From an uncultured Spirochaetia bacterium (GTDB lineage: Bacteria > Spirochaetota > CALGPD01): a stretch of DNA of 14,788 bases. The stretch spans positions 1 to 14,788 of the forward strand of contig CALGPD010000473.1 in NCBI GenBank assembly GCA_937960625.1, in the 5' to 3' direction. The notes beneath the pieces are model-generated. The model had not been told where the DNA came from, made no database searches, and saw only the letters and a list, made by a program, of their open reading frames with translations. Both the position numbers and the translations under genes were made by a program. Each line of letters opens with the position of its first letter. The stretch's first letter is position 1. This document shows, one piece after another, positions 6,831 through 14,684 of the stretch.

Positions 6831-6956
6831 ATGAACAAAAACTACAAACCGGTATATAGAAATTTCTTTAAGATAAACCTTTTTGAAAACAACGAAGATA
6901 AATTTCACGCATTAGAACAAAAAAACACTGAAAACAAAAAGGATAAAGCAGCATAA
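6831..6956 (+). CDS. Small 41-aa hydrophilic protein downstream of the repressor
   Basis: The ORF starts at ATG 6831 with AAAGGA 6 nt upstream and stops at TAA 6954-6956, only 20 nt after the repressor gene, so the two are likely co-transcribed. The peptide begins MNKNYKPVYRNFF and continues KINLFENNEDK, with a Lys/Glu/Asn-rich tail. There is no membrane segment and no recognised family. If real, it would be induced with the repressor after DNA damage. Small SOS proteins elsewhere inhibit division or modulate polymerases, but nothing here shows which, if either, applies. Confidence 0.5.
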   Translation: MNKNYKPVYRNFFKINLFENNEDKFHALEQKNTENKKDKAA

Positions 6957-7002
6957 AACAAAATATTTAAACAATTATTGTTAAAAGCCGAAAATATAAC
7001 AA

Positions 7003-8049
7003 ATGAAAATAAATAAAATAAAAAAACCGGCAGCAATAATAACATTCACCATGATATTCCTCACAACATTTATTAACGCCGGACAAAAAACTTATAAGAA
7101 TTTACTAAAACCGAAACATACACTATCAATACCTAATAAAAAATACTACATAGACAGAGCCGGTAATTATATCTACTTTGGAAAACCCATAAAAAAAGGA
7201 ACACTTGAAATCAAATACGATTTTGAAAACAATACATACAACGAATTAAACTATAGTATCAGATATTTTTACACTGAAAGAATTACAGATGACGACCTTT
7301 TCGATAATCTACCTAAAGATATCAGCGGAATGAATTACAAAGGCGAAATAATTCACGATTTCCGCTACCTTTCCAAAGGCAACACTTATAAATCTTTTTA
7401 TCATGGACACATATACATACCGCGTAAATTTTTACGATTGGACATAAAAACTCCGGAGGGAATAAAATATATAATTTCCCCCCTGCTTAACCATGAAATA
7501 ATCTATAATCTTGACAAAAACCAACTGAAAAAAAGAGCCGGCCTAATACTCGCTTCATATAAAAAATTCAGAAGCGGAATCTCGGATATAATTCTTCATG
7601 AAAAAATACGATATTCATCTTTTGCATGGATTACACTAAAAAGATCGAGATACAACAAGATAAACAGAGACAATATCATCTGGCATTATTACACAAAAGC
7701 AATATTAAAAGAACAGCACATCACGGGGAAAATAAATAAAATTTCAGACTACTTAAATAAAAACAACATACCCCTTAACAAAAACGCTTTATTTAACTTC
7801 TATAAGCAAAACAACTACCTTAGATTTCCAGAAAACTCAGAATACTATATTTTAAAATTCCGGTATAACGAAAAAATTGTAAACATTATCGTACCGGTTG
7901 AAAAAATATATCACAATACCTTAAACAGCCCGATAAAAGAAATCGTTACTTTTTTTGCAAGAAAATTCCTTAAAAATAACCCAGACGCACAACTTTTATG
8001 CACAAAAGAGGAAAAAATGGGCAAATGGGTATTCTTAAAACTAAAATAA
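7003..8049 (+). CDS. Predicted secreted protein of unknown function, 348 aa
   Basis: The N-terminus is a clear signal peptide: basic MKINKIKKP, a hydrophobic core (AAIITFTMIFLTTFI), then NAG, suggesting cleavage near residue 26. The mature part is rich in Lys, Asn, Ile and Tyr with alternating hydrophobic segments, and I recognise no domain. A central region contains RSGISDIILHEKIRYSSFAWI. There is no further obvious membrane helix, so a periplasmic or surface location is likely. No Shine-Dalgarno site precedes ATG 7003, so translation may be weak or coupled. The gap of 46 nt after the 41-aa gene leaves co-transcription possible. The base composition is visibly more AT-rich than in the polymerase genes. 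Confidence 0.65.
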   Translation: MKINKIKKPAAIITFTMIFLTTFINAGQKTYKNLLKPKHTLSIPNKKYYIDRAGNYIYFGKPIKKGTLEIKYDFENNTYNELNYSIRYFYTERITDDDLFDNLPKDISGMNYKGEIIHDFRYLSKGNTYKSFYHGHIYIPRKFLRLDIKTPEGIKYIISPLLNHEIIYNLDKNQLKKRAGLILASYKKFRSGISDIILHEKIRYSSFAWITLKRSRYNKINRDNIIWHYYTKAILKEQHITGKINKISDYLNKNNIPLNKNALFNFYKQNNYLRFPENSEYYILKFRYNEKIVNIIVPVEKIYHNTLNSPIKEIVTFFARKFLKNNPDAQLLCTKEEKMGKWVFLKLK

Positions 8050-8080
8050 TAATCCGGCCGCGCAAGAATTTTCTAAAAAT

Positions 8081-8109
8081 TTGATTTTTTTTAAAAAATG
8101 TCATATAAT
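8081..8109 (+). promoter_or_regulatory. Strong sigma70-type promoter of the 52-aa gene
   Basis: TTGATT (8081-8086), a 17-nt spacer and TATAAT (8104-8109) place the start near 8116. A palindrome, TTAAC-GT-GTTAA (8114-8125), covers that start site. It shares half-sites with the repressor operators but has a 2-bp rather than a 6-bp spacer. Confidence 0.65.
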
Positions 8110-8156
8110 ATTATTAACGTGTTAAAAATGTATAACAACCATAACAGGAGGTAAAC

Positions 8157-8315
8157 ATGGAAGTTAACGATGTTGTTGGTTCTTACAGTACTGAATACGT
8201 GGCTAATAACACGGCAAATCAAGCTCAAACTCAGGAAGTACAGCAAAACCAAACAAACGAAGAGAATCAATACCAAGAAAGCGGTAAAGGCCAAGTAGTT
8301 GACTACGAAGCTTAA
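8157..8315 (+). CDS. Small Gln/Asn-rich 52-aa protein, strongly expressed by its signals
   Basis: ATG 8157 follows AGGAGGT by 4 nt and the promoter at 8081-8109; the stop is TAA 8313-8315. The protein begins MEVNDVVGSYSTEYV, has a central stretch dominated by Gln, Asn and Glu, and ends GKGQVVDYEA. It lacks Cys, Lys is rare (one), and there is no signal peptide or membrane segment, so it is an acidic, probably disordered cytosolic protein. I cannot name a family. Consensus-like promoter and ribosome-binding site suggest high expression. The opposite-strand reading frame across it is a shadow. Confidence 0.7.
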   Translation: MEVNDVVGSYSTEYVANNTANQAQTQEVQQNQTNEENQYQESGKGQVVDYEA

Positions 8316-8429
8316 AGTAAAGCTGTAAGAATTTTAAACATAAACCAAAATATTTGCTGGAAAAAATATATCATTACTAAATTATCAAAATGAGGTTATT
8401 TATTATCTATTTGATAAACCTTGAGGGTA
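8316..8429. other. Convergent intergenic region with AT-rich inverted repeats
   Basis: The gap lies between the end of the 52-aa gene and the end of the leftward CNBD gene. TTATCAAA (8382-8389) pairs with TTTGATAA (8410-8417), and AGGTT (8393-8397) with AACCT (8417-8421). They could form weak, mutually exclusive hairpins, possibly a bidirectional terminator. There is no clean GC stem with a U tract, so this is tentative. Confidence 0.25.
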
Positions 8430-8951
8430 TTATTCATTGTATATAGCATCCGCACCACCTTCCACTTCATGAACAAGGGCTTCAAAAAGCGTTACAATAT
8501 CTTTTGTAGATTTTCGCAGTCTTGTAGAAATTATTTTTGATATAGTTTTTAAAACCATATACCCCAAATAAGGGTCATTTGCAGATAATTTTTCAAAATC
8601 ATTTCTTGTCCAGACCAAAAGTTCACAATCCGTTTCAGCCATTACAGATGCCGAACGTAAATCATTATCAATTATTGCCAATTCTCCAAAAAAAACCTTC
8701 ATATTGGCAGACAAAATAATTACCGTATACATCTCATCTTCAAGCGTATTTTTTAAAACCCGTACGCTGCCCGTTTTAATGATATACAGACAATCGCCTA
8801 GCTCTCCCTCACGGATAATAATATCACCGGCTTTAACTTTTTTCAATTTCAAAGTAGCGCCGATTGCTTCTATTCTCTCCGGGCTGCCGGACAACTCCTG
8901 AAATAAGTCAAGGCCTTTTAATAACTCTATGGTTTCCTGACTAACGTCCAA
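8430..8951 (-). CDS. Cyclic-nucleotide-binding-domain protein partnered with the potassium channel
   Basis: A 173-aa protein made almost entirely of one cNMP-binding domain. It opens with LFQELSG, has KAGDIIIREGELGDCLYII, and a phosphate-binding cassette FGELAIIDNDLRSAS with Glu90 and Arg99, the residues that hold ribose and phosphate in cAMP/cGMP-binding members. A helical C-terminal tail follows (about 123-173); there is no HTH, so it is not a CRP-type regulator. The start was set at TTG 8951, because AAGGAGG ends 6 nt upstream; an earlier TTG at 8993 has no such site. The gene overlaps the channel gene by 11 nt, so the two are translationally coupled. Inference: it may act as a trans-acting ligand sensor for the channel, taking the role of the C-terminal domain found within CNG-type channels. 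Confidence 0.83.
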   Translation of the reverse strand: MDVSQETIELLKGLDLFQELSGSPERIEAIGATLKLKKVKAGDIIIREGELGDCLYIIKTGSVRVLKNTLEDEMYTVIILSANMKVFFGELAIIDNDLRSASVMAETDCELLVWTRNDFEKLSANDPYLGYMVLKTISKIISTRLRKSTKDIVTLFEALVHEVEGGADAIYNE

Positions 8952-11900
8952 GTATTGCCTCCTTCTCTGCCCTTGATATACCTTCAACAACAATAGCTTT
9001 TGTGTGCTCTTTAATTACATAATCTCCGCCGGGATTAACAATAGGCATGTTTGCCTGTAAAGTTTTAACTGTACGCAAATTCTCGACAAGTTTTGAAATA
9101 TCAGAAGTTTTTTGTGCTTCCACAAGCGCTTCTTTTTTCCTTTCATAAAAATTACCTGTATTCTCAAGAATACCTACCAGTATAGAGCCGTCACGGTCTA
9201 AAAAGTACATAGAGAGCGAGCCAAAAGTATCACCGATAAATTCGCGGGGAATCTCATCAGTGGCAATGCCTTTTTGAGCCTGAGTGGATATCAACTCGGT
9301 TACAATGTGAGACATACCCGTTGCCGCTGACGCTGTTGCTAATAAACGCCTTGAATACTCTCTTGATAAAATAATCTCTTCAACATGCGCAAGCTTTAAA
9401 TATCTTTCAAATTTTTCATCAAGAAGTTCAGCAGCAACGTAAATATTTTTATTTATAGACTCAATCGTTATTGCAGCCATAACCGTTCTTGCATCAGCTT
9501 CCTGAGGAGAATACTGCTGGCCGGAATCCGCAAGAATCAAAACCTTACTCGCTTTATCAATATTCGCCCTTCTTAAAACAGCCTCCTCTAAAAAATCGCC
9601 GCGGATATAGTTAATACCCTTATACTTCTCTACACTCATAACAGATTCCATTTGCTCTATAGGAATATCATTTATAAGCACAATTTCATCATTATTAGTT
9701 CCCTGATTTGCCATTAAAATTTCATCAAGAACTATATTAAAGTCTTTCCGCCATCCGCAGATTACGAAATGATTTGTTAATCTTTGCAATTTTACCAACC
9801 CCTTTCCCCGTCTGATTTGCAGATCAACGAGATAAGACGCTATACGACCACTTATAACACCGAATAGTGTTACGCCGACAAACATCATTAATATACCTAC
9901 AATTTGACCGCCAAATGTGGTCGGATACTTATCTCCATAACCAACAGTTGTAAAGGTCACTATTGTATACCAAAAAGAATCCCATAAATTTTTGAACATT
10001 TCCTTATTTCCGGAATGCTCAAAAAAGTATATTCCTAAAACACTTATTAAAAATACAAAAACCAATATTAAAGCTATTTTAAACGCAGCCGAAGTAAAAA
10101 ACTCACCAAGCCAAAGTTTAATAGAGCGCTTTTTCTTCAAATTTTTCTTTGACTTTGCCGCCTGCCGGACAACGTGTTTTGCCCTGTCCGTTACACCGCG
10201 CCCGTTTAATTCCTGAGCTTTTCTTTCCTCTATCTGCTCTTTCTGTGACTTTAAAACCTTTTTAAGCAGCTCCACATTGGTTTTTTCCTCTTCACCGAGC
10301 TGCTCTCTAGCCTGCATTATCTCCCTGCGAATCTTTTCAATTTCATCATCACGCCTGTCTTCATAGGACTTTTTATCAACATCAATCATTGCATCACTAG
10401 AAGGGCTGCTATAACCCCCGTGATCCTCTAAAGAAACATCTTCTTTTGGTTTTGAATAATTAAATTCAGATGTAAAAATTTCCCTGCCAATTCTGGAAAT
10501 ATCACTTCGGGACTGCCCTTTAAACCCTGAATTTTGCTCTTTTTCTTTTTCGATTAAACCGTTGTAATCATTTGAAATATCAGATTCAATAAAATTATAA
10601 CTGTCTAATCCGTTTTCTTCTACATCCTTGATTAAATACTCTTCATTACCGCCCTCTTGCTCGTGCAAATACTCTCCATAATCATCAAGCGCATCAACAG
10701 ATGACAATTCAAGGCCATCAGAAGGTATATCCTGCTCTTTTTGGCCGGAACCGAAAAATGCAGTGGAAAAAGCATCTTCAGTTTTGCTATGCTCTAAAGC
10801 CTGTTCAAATACTCCGGATAAATTAACATCGTCTTCGCCGGATTTCATGCCATTTTCTTCAATATTCCCGGAAAAAACAGTATCTTCCTTATCTAAATCA
10901 AGGCCGGAACCATTACCATCATCATTCATAGCAATATTTTCCCCAATGGCTTCACTCCCGTCACCATTTTCAGAACACTCACTTTCATCATCATCCTCAT
11001 CATTATAAATATTCTTTTGTTCACCGTCACTTCTGTATTCTCTCCCCCCCTTATCAGAGACAATTTCTTCCATCATAACTTTATCACCGCTTATATTACT
11101 AAACACGATATTTTTTTCAAGCTTAACATCAGGCGCTTTAACATCAAAACTTTCTTTTAACTTACCATTTTCGAAAGATTGCTCATCAATTATCACATCA
11201 ACATCAAATTCAGGAGACACACGCATAGTATCAAATATAGACTCATCACCGGTATTTTCACCTTGAATACCTTCACCCTCAAATTCTTGCTGAATCTGCT
11301 CCCCCGAATCCCGCTCAGTTAATTCGGGCTCTTCTTCGGGCTGCTGCTCTTCCACACTATCTCCTTCAGAAATATCTTCATCCGATCTATCAGGTAAAGA
11401 AACCATTTCATCTTCTTTCAATATAGTATCTAAATCTAAAAATCCTTCCCCCTTAGGTTCATCAGCAATGCTTTCATTAAAATGCTCGCTTAAATTAAAA
11501 ATATGGAACTCAGACCTAATTCCCTCAACCTCTTCAGGAGTTCTTTCTATATAAATGCGTTTATCGCCGGTTTGCTCACTATCATCCGGCTTATCTAATT
11601 CATACAATTCCGCGTCTTCAATTACCTCTTCTTCTCCAAGCTCAGAATAATCAGTAAAAATATCAACATCTTCAATTTCTTCAGCATCGATATTTGCTTC
11701 GGCATTAATCTCGGGCAAAATAAAAATTTCATCGCCTTCGCTAACATCACCTGCACCTAACAAATTATCCTGAACACCTGAAACCTCTTCACTTGGCACG
11801 GCATCCCCTTCATGACCTGAATCATCAAAATCCGATTCCCCGGAAGCATTGAACTGCTCTTCAAGACTATAAAAACCGGGAACCTGCCCTTCTTCCTGAG

Positions 11901-12570
11901 TTAATTCCTGCCCGGCACTTTCACCTACTCCTATCTCTTCACCGGCATCATCTTTAGGCAATCCTTCAGATGTTTCCGCCTCTTCTGATATTTGCCCGAA
12001 CTTTTCACCCTTTACTTCTCCGGAAGCCTGCCCAATAACACTTTCATCTTTTTCATCATTTGAAATTTCCGCTAAACTTTCACGAGTTTTTTCAACCGAA
12101 CGCTCAATTTCTTCACTTCTTTGTTTTGATACAGGGTATGCTTGTTGAATATCAACAATGGGTTTTTCACCATAAACATAAGACTTGCTGCTATCTTCTT
12201 CTTTACAAGGAATAGCGAGAAAATCACAGATACCCCGCTTTGTGACACTGAAAGGATCAACAAAAAGAATCTCTCCGAAAGGAGTATCATGCTTTGAAAC
12301 AGGAACCTGACTATCTTCAATTTCCACGTTAACAATCTTCACCAATTCATCACAGATTATAGTATTTTCACCATTATTTAAGGTGATAATATAATCCCTG
12401 CTATTTGGAAAATCTGAGTAACCAAAAAACCTATGCAAAGGCAATATTTTCCAATCAGCAAAAGTTTTTTTCGTGAGCACAAAATTATCTTTTAATCTGC
12501 CGATTCTCGTGATTATTTGCTCACTTATACCCAGCTTAAATTGTCCAATTCTAAAAATAAGTATCTTCAT
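8941..12570 (-). CDS. Potassium channel with RCK domain, huge acidic region and possible CheW-like N-terminus
   Basis: A 1209-aa protein. Residues 1-120 look like a shortened CheW fold (LIFRIGQFKLGI; ILPLHRFFG; YIITLNNGENTIICDELVKIV; FGEILFVDP); this is a tentative reading. Residues about 125-735 are low-complexity, rich in Glu, Asp, Ser and Gly, probably disordered and strongly negative. Residues 736-790 are charged heptad-like helix and 791-817 are very basic. TM1 (about 828-850), pore helix, selectivity filter TTVGYGD (874-880) and TM2 (about 889-912) make a 2-TM potassium channel. An RCK domain follows: FVICGW (935-940), IVLIND (963-968), then a C-terminal lobe ending YVIKEHTKAIVVEGI. Channel plus RCK is the MthK/Kch plan. 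Such channels are tetramers gated by ligands on the RCK ring, but family members are about 350-550 aa, so the N-terminal two thirds is unusual. Coupled to the CNBD gene. Confidence 0.88.
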   Translation of the reverse strand: MKILIFRIGQFKLGISEQIITRIGRLKDNFVLTKKTFADWKILPLHRFFGYSDFPNSRDYIITLNNGENTIICDELVKIVNVEIEDSQVPVSKHDTPFGEILFVDPFSVTKRGICDFLAIPCKEEDSSKSYVYGEKPIVDIQQAYPVSKQRSEEIERSVEKTRESLAEISNDEKDESVIGQASGEVKGEKFGQISEEAETSEGLPKDDAGEEIGVGESAGQELTQEEGQVPGFYSLEEQFNASGESDFDDSGHEGDAVPSEEVSGVQDNLLGAGDVSEGDEIFILPEINAEANIDAEEIEDVDIFTDYSELGEEEVIEDAELYELDKPDDSEQTGDKRIYIERTPEEVEGIRSEFHIFNLSEHFNESIADEPKGEGFLDLDTILKEDEMVSLPDRSDEDISEGDSVEEQQPEEEPELTERDSGEQIQQEFEGEGIQGENTGDESIFDTMRVSPEFDVDVIIDEQSFENGKLKESFDVKAPDVKLEKNIVFSNISGDKVMMEEIVSDKGGREYRSDGEQKNIYNDEDDDESECSENGDGSEAIGENIAMNDDGNGSGLDLDKEDTVFSGNIEENGMKSGEDDVNLSGVFEQALEHSKTEDAFSTAFFGSGQKEQDIPSDGLELSSVDALDDYGEYLHEQEGGNEEYLIKDVEENGLDSYNFIESDISNDYNGLIEKEKEQNSGFKGQSRSDISRIGREIFTSEFNYSKPKEDVSLEDHGGYSSPSSDAMIDVDKKSYEDRRDDEIEKIRREIMQAREQLGEEEKTNVELLKKVLKSQKEQIEERKAQELNGRGVTDRAKHVVRQAAKSKKNLKKKRSIKLWLGEFFTSAAFKIALILVFVFLISVLGIYFFEHSGNKEMFKNLWDSFWYTIVTFTTVGYGDKYPTTFGGQIVGILMMFVGVTLFGVISGRIASYLVDLQIRRGKGLVKLQRLTNHFVICGWRKDFNIVLDEILMANQGTNNDEIVLINDIPIEQMESVMSVEKYKGINYIRGDFLEEAVLRRANIDKASKVLILADSGQQYSPQEADARTVMAAITIESINKNIYVAAELLDEKFERYLKLAHVEEIILSREYSRRLLATASAATGMSHIVTELISTQAQKGIATDEIPREFIGDTFGSLSMYFLDRDGSILVGILENTGNFYERKKEALVEAQKTSDISKLVENLRTVKTLQANMPIVNPGGDYVIKEHTKAIVVEGISRAEKEAILGR

Positions 12571-12585
12571 AATATTTCAACCATT

Positions 12586-12591
12586 ATTATA
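12586..12591 (-). promoter_or_regulatory. Candidate -10 box of the channel operon
   Basis: TATAAT on the minus strand predicts a start near 12579 and a leader of about 9 nt. I find no good -35 hexamer at 16-18 nt, so the promoter may need an activator. The palindrome at 12631-12657 is centred about 65 nt upstream of this start. Confidence 0.35.
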
Positions 12592-12630
12592 TAACAAAAA
12601 AATAATTTTGCTATGATTATCGGCATAGAA

Positions 12631-12657
12631 ATGGTTTAAACAACGAGTTTAAACCAT
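12631..12657. repeat. Perfect inverted repeat in the divergent region (candidate operator)
   Basis: The arms ATGGTTTAAAC (12631-12641) and GTTTAAACCAT (12647-12657) are perfect reverse complements around the spacer AACGA. A further half-site TTTAAACCA occurs at 12700-12708, 52 bp (about five helical turns) from the matching arm. There is no T tract, and it lies upstream of genes in both directions, so an operator is more likely than a terminator. The rest of 12571-12821 is AT-rich with no gene. Confidence 0.6.
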
Positions 12658-12821
12658 GTTATAAACATATTTATACACAATTATAAAAAAATATAAGAAT
12701 TTAAACCACAGCCTCTAATCATAAATCATCAACATTAAGAATTAATAAAATAGAAAAAATTAGGACTAAACAAAGAACTTTCCGATAAATAAATAATAAA
12801 TGCTAATAATGGAAATACAAT

Positions 12822-13850
12822 ATGGAAACAAAACAAGAAAAACTTCCGGTAATGATATTACTTTTTATATACATAACTCCGGCTTTAAATTTATTTTTAA
12901 TTTTCATGGGCTTAAGATACCAGATAGTACACCCAATGTATATATGGTTAAGCTTATTAACGATAATAGCAATATTAGCAGTACTGCCGTTTTTAAAGAA
13001 AAAAAGAAAATGGACAAGACATCTCTTCATGGGCTTATGCTTATTCTTTACTATATTACTATTTAGCCCATCAATAGAATTCCCGCTTTTAACTGTACTA
13101 CCCGTTCTATGGGGATTAAAAATATTCTTAATACTACTATTTTTATACTTTGGCTATTTCTTTACAATATTTCTAGCAAACATAGAAATACTCGATTATT
13201 TCTTCCTACTGGAAGATCAGGTATCCAAAAACAGAGAGTTTAAAATAAATAAAGTTAAAAAATGGCGGAAAATGTTTTACATAAGCGCGGCAACAATATT
13301 CACCATATTCACAGCAACGGGAATTTTTATGGTATCTAGATGCAAATTAATAACAAATAAACTCAACGAAAAAAATAAAATTGAATATTTTAATAAAATT
13401 CTTAAAAAATTTGGAAAACTAGAAAAAGAAAAAAATCCTAATATAAAAAAATTTGATGATAAAAAAATATCATTTAACTACCACAGTTACTTAAAAATAG
13501 TTTCAAAAAGAAAAAAAATTACAATATCCAAAAAAATAAATAAACAATACCGTATAATATCAACACTGGAAAAAAGGCCGTATTTTTCGGATATAAAAAT
13601 ACTTTTAGACCAAATAGTATTAATGAGGTATGTCAATTTCGCTCGAATGGGAATGTCTTTAATTGAAGCAAATACTTTTAAAGTTAAAGATAAAAAATCT
13701 TACGGAGTATTTATTCAAGTCCAAAAACATAAAGAACTAATATATGTTAACAAAGTTAAACGCGGTGTATATATAACTTTTTTTGTATTAACGAAAAACA
13801 CTTTACATGAAACAAAAACATTAATCAATAGTTTAAAAGTAAAGCTTTAG
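12822..13850 (+). CDS. Multi-pass membrane protein of unknown function, 342 aa
   Basis: Five or so hydrophobic helices are visible: about 9-31, 39-58, 67-84, 88-124 (long, possibly two) and 151-171. A Lys-rich soluble domain follows (about 175-342). The second half contains ERKK-like basic runs and a beta-like end (SYGVFIQVQKHKELIYVNKVKRGVYITFFVL). I recognise no family. Basic loops such as KKKRKW after the second helix would favour the cytosol there. The Shine-Dalgarno site is poor (TGGA about 11 nt before ATG 12822). It is divergent from the channel operon and may share the palindromic operator region. The composition is very AT-rich. Confidence 0.65.
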   Translation: METKQEKLPVMILLFIYITPALNLFLIFMGLRYQIVHPMYIWLSLLTIIAILAVLPFLKKKRKWTRHLFMGLCLFFTILLFSPSIEFPLLTVLPVLWGLKIFLILLFLYFGYFFTIFLANIEILDYFFLLEDQVSKNREFKINKVKKWRKMFYISAATIFTIFTATGIFMVSRCKLITNKLNEKNKIEYFNKILKKFGKLEKEKNPNIKKFDDKKISFNYHSYLKIVSKRKKITISKKINKQYRIISTLEKRPYFSDIKILLDQIVLMRYVNFARMGMSLIEANTFKVKDKKSYGVFIQVQKHKELIYVNKVKRGVYITFFVLTKNTLHETKTLINSLKVKL

Positions 13851-14684
13851 GTATATAATAATTATATTTAAAAATCATCTAAATTCTTACATACAAATAA
13901 GTTAAATATAAGTTAAAAGTATTACATTAAATTTAAAAAGAATATTGAAACTAATGTCTTGAAATAAATTATTGGTGTTTATTCTCTTATTAACCTTAGA
14001 ATACATCAAAGCGTTTATCCTATAGATTAGCGAATATACAATCTATTTATTACTGGATACCCTATCAAAATCTTATCTTTAGCTGCTTAGGATATATTTA
14101 ATTCAAAATTTTGAAACAAACTGGAAAAGAATAGGTTTATACGGTTACAATGCTAAATAATTTTAGAAAAGATTTAATATGATATCCCGTATTCATTTTA
14201 TTGTATTTCTAATGCCAATTATGCAATTAGCTGAAAAACATTCAGATAGATTTTAATTTATATTAATTTTTATTTTCAGTTAATCTACAATAAACTAAAG
14301 AATTATCATACTTATCAGGCAGGAAATATATTACAGCCAACTTTAACCAATCCATTACAATATATTGAAAAAATAATTATTAAAAGAAGACTAAACGTTT
14401 TATTCAGAGAATGATACTGTAAACTTATGACAACAAACCGGCATCCAAGTATGTATAAATCTCTAACAGCCGATTTCCTGTCACTCAACGAAAACTATTT
14501 TAATAATTCTTTAAAGAAAAACACGCGCTGCCGCATTTCAAGCTCAAAAATATCCATGTATCTCGTGGCGCATAATTACCGGCGCATTATTATAATTTTT
14601 TATATTAATTAAAAAACATTTTTAAAATTGCAATAAATACGTTTCTGTTTTATAATGTATAATAAAATACAAAGAGGTGAAGAC
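13851..14684. other. Gene-poor AT-rich region, possibly decayed sequence
   Basis: No convincing gene, tRNA or array is visible in these 834 bp. An AT-only inverted repeat, ATATAAT-A-ATTATAT (13853-13867), follows the preceding stop codon. A locally GC-richer patch at about 14520-14590 contrasts with its surroundings. On the minus strand it holds a 20-codon ORF (14557-14495) reading MDIFELEMRQRVFFF and a little more, perhaps a gene remnant. A 61-codon plus-strand frame at 14427 has no ribosome-binding site and no family resemblance. Confidence 0.45.
14628..14656 (+). promoter_or_regulatory. sigma70-type promoter of the last gene
   Basis: TTGCAA (14628-14633), a 17-nt spacer and TATAAT (14651-14656) predict a start near 14663 and a 22-nt leader carrying GAGG 7 nt before ATG 14685. 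Confidence 0.65.

Noticed and set aside
8081..8099. Possible terminator AAAAAT/ATTTTT after the secreted-protein gene
   Set aside because: The stem is AT-only and short, and the same bases are better explained as the -35 region of the next promoter.
8114..8125. TTAACGTGTTAA as a third site of the XRE/S24 repressor
   Set aside because: The half-sites match but the spacer is 2 bp rather than 6 bp, which would put the half-sites on a different helical face. A different regulator is more likely.
8091..8294. Leftward 67-codon hydrophobic frame
   Set aside because: It lies antisense to the 52-aa gene, which has a clear promoter and ribosome-binding site. The hydrophobic composition is what the complement of a Gln/Asn/Glu-rich gene gives.
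12072..12335. Leftward 87-codon frame inside the channel gene
   Set aside because: It is an alternative frame of the channel coding sequence, without its own signals.
14427..14612. 61-codon rightward frame near the right end
   Set aside because: No Shine-Dalgarno site, no promoter, no recognisable family and biased toward rare residues. It is treated as chance in an AT-rich gap.
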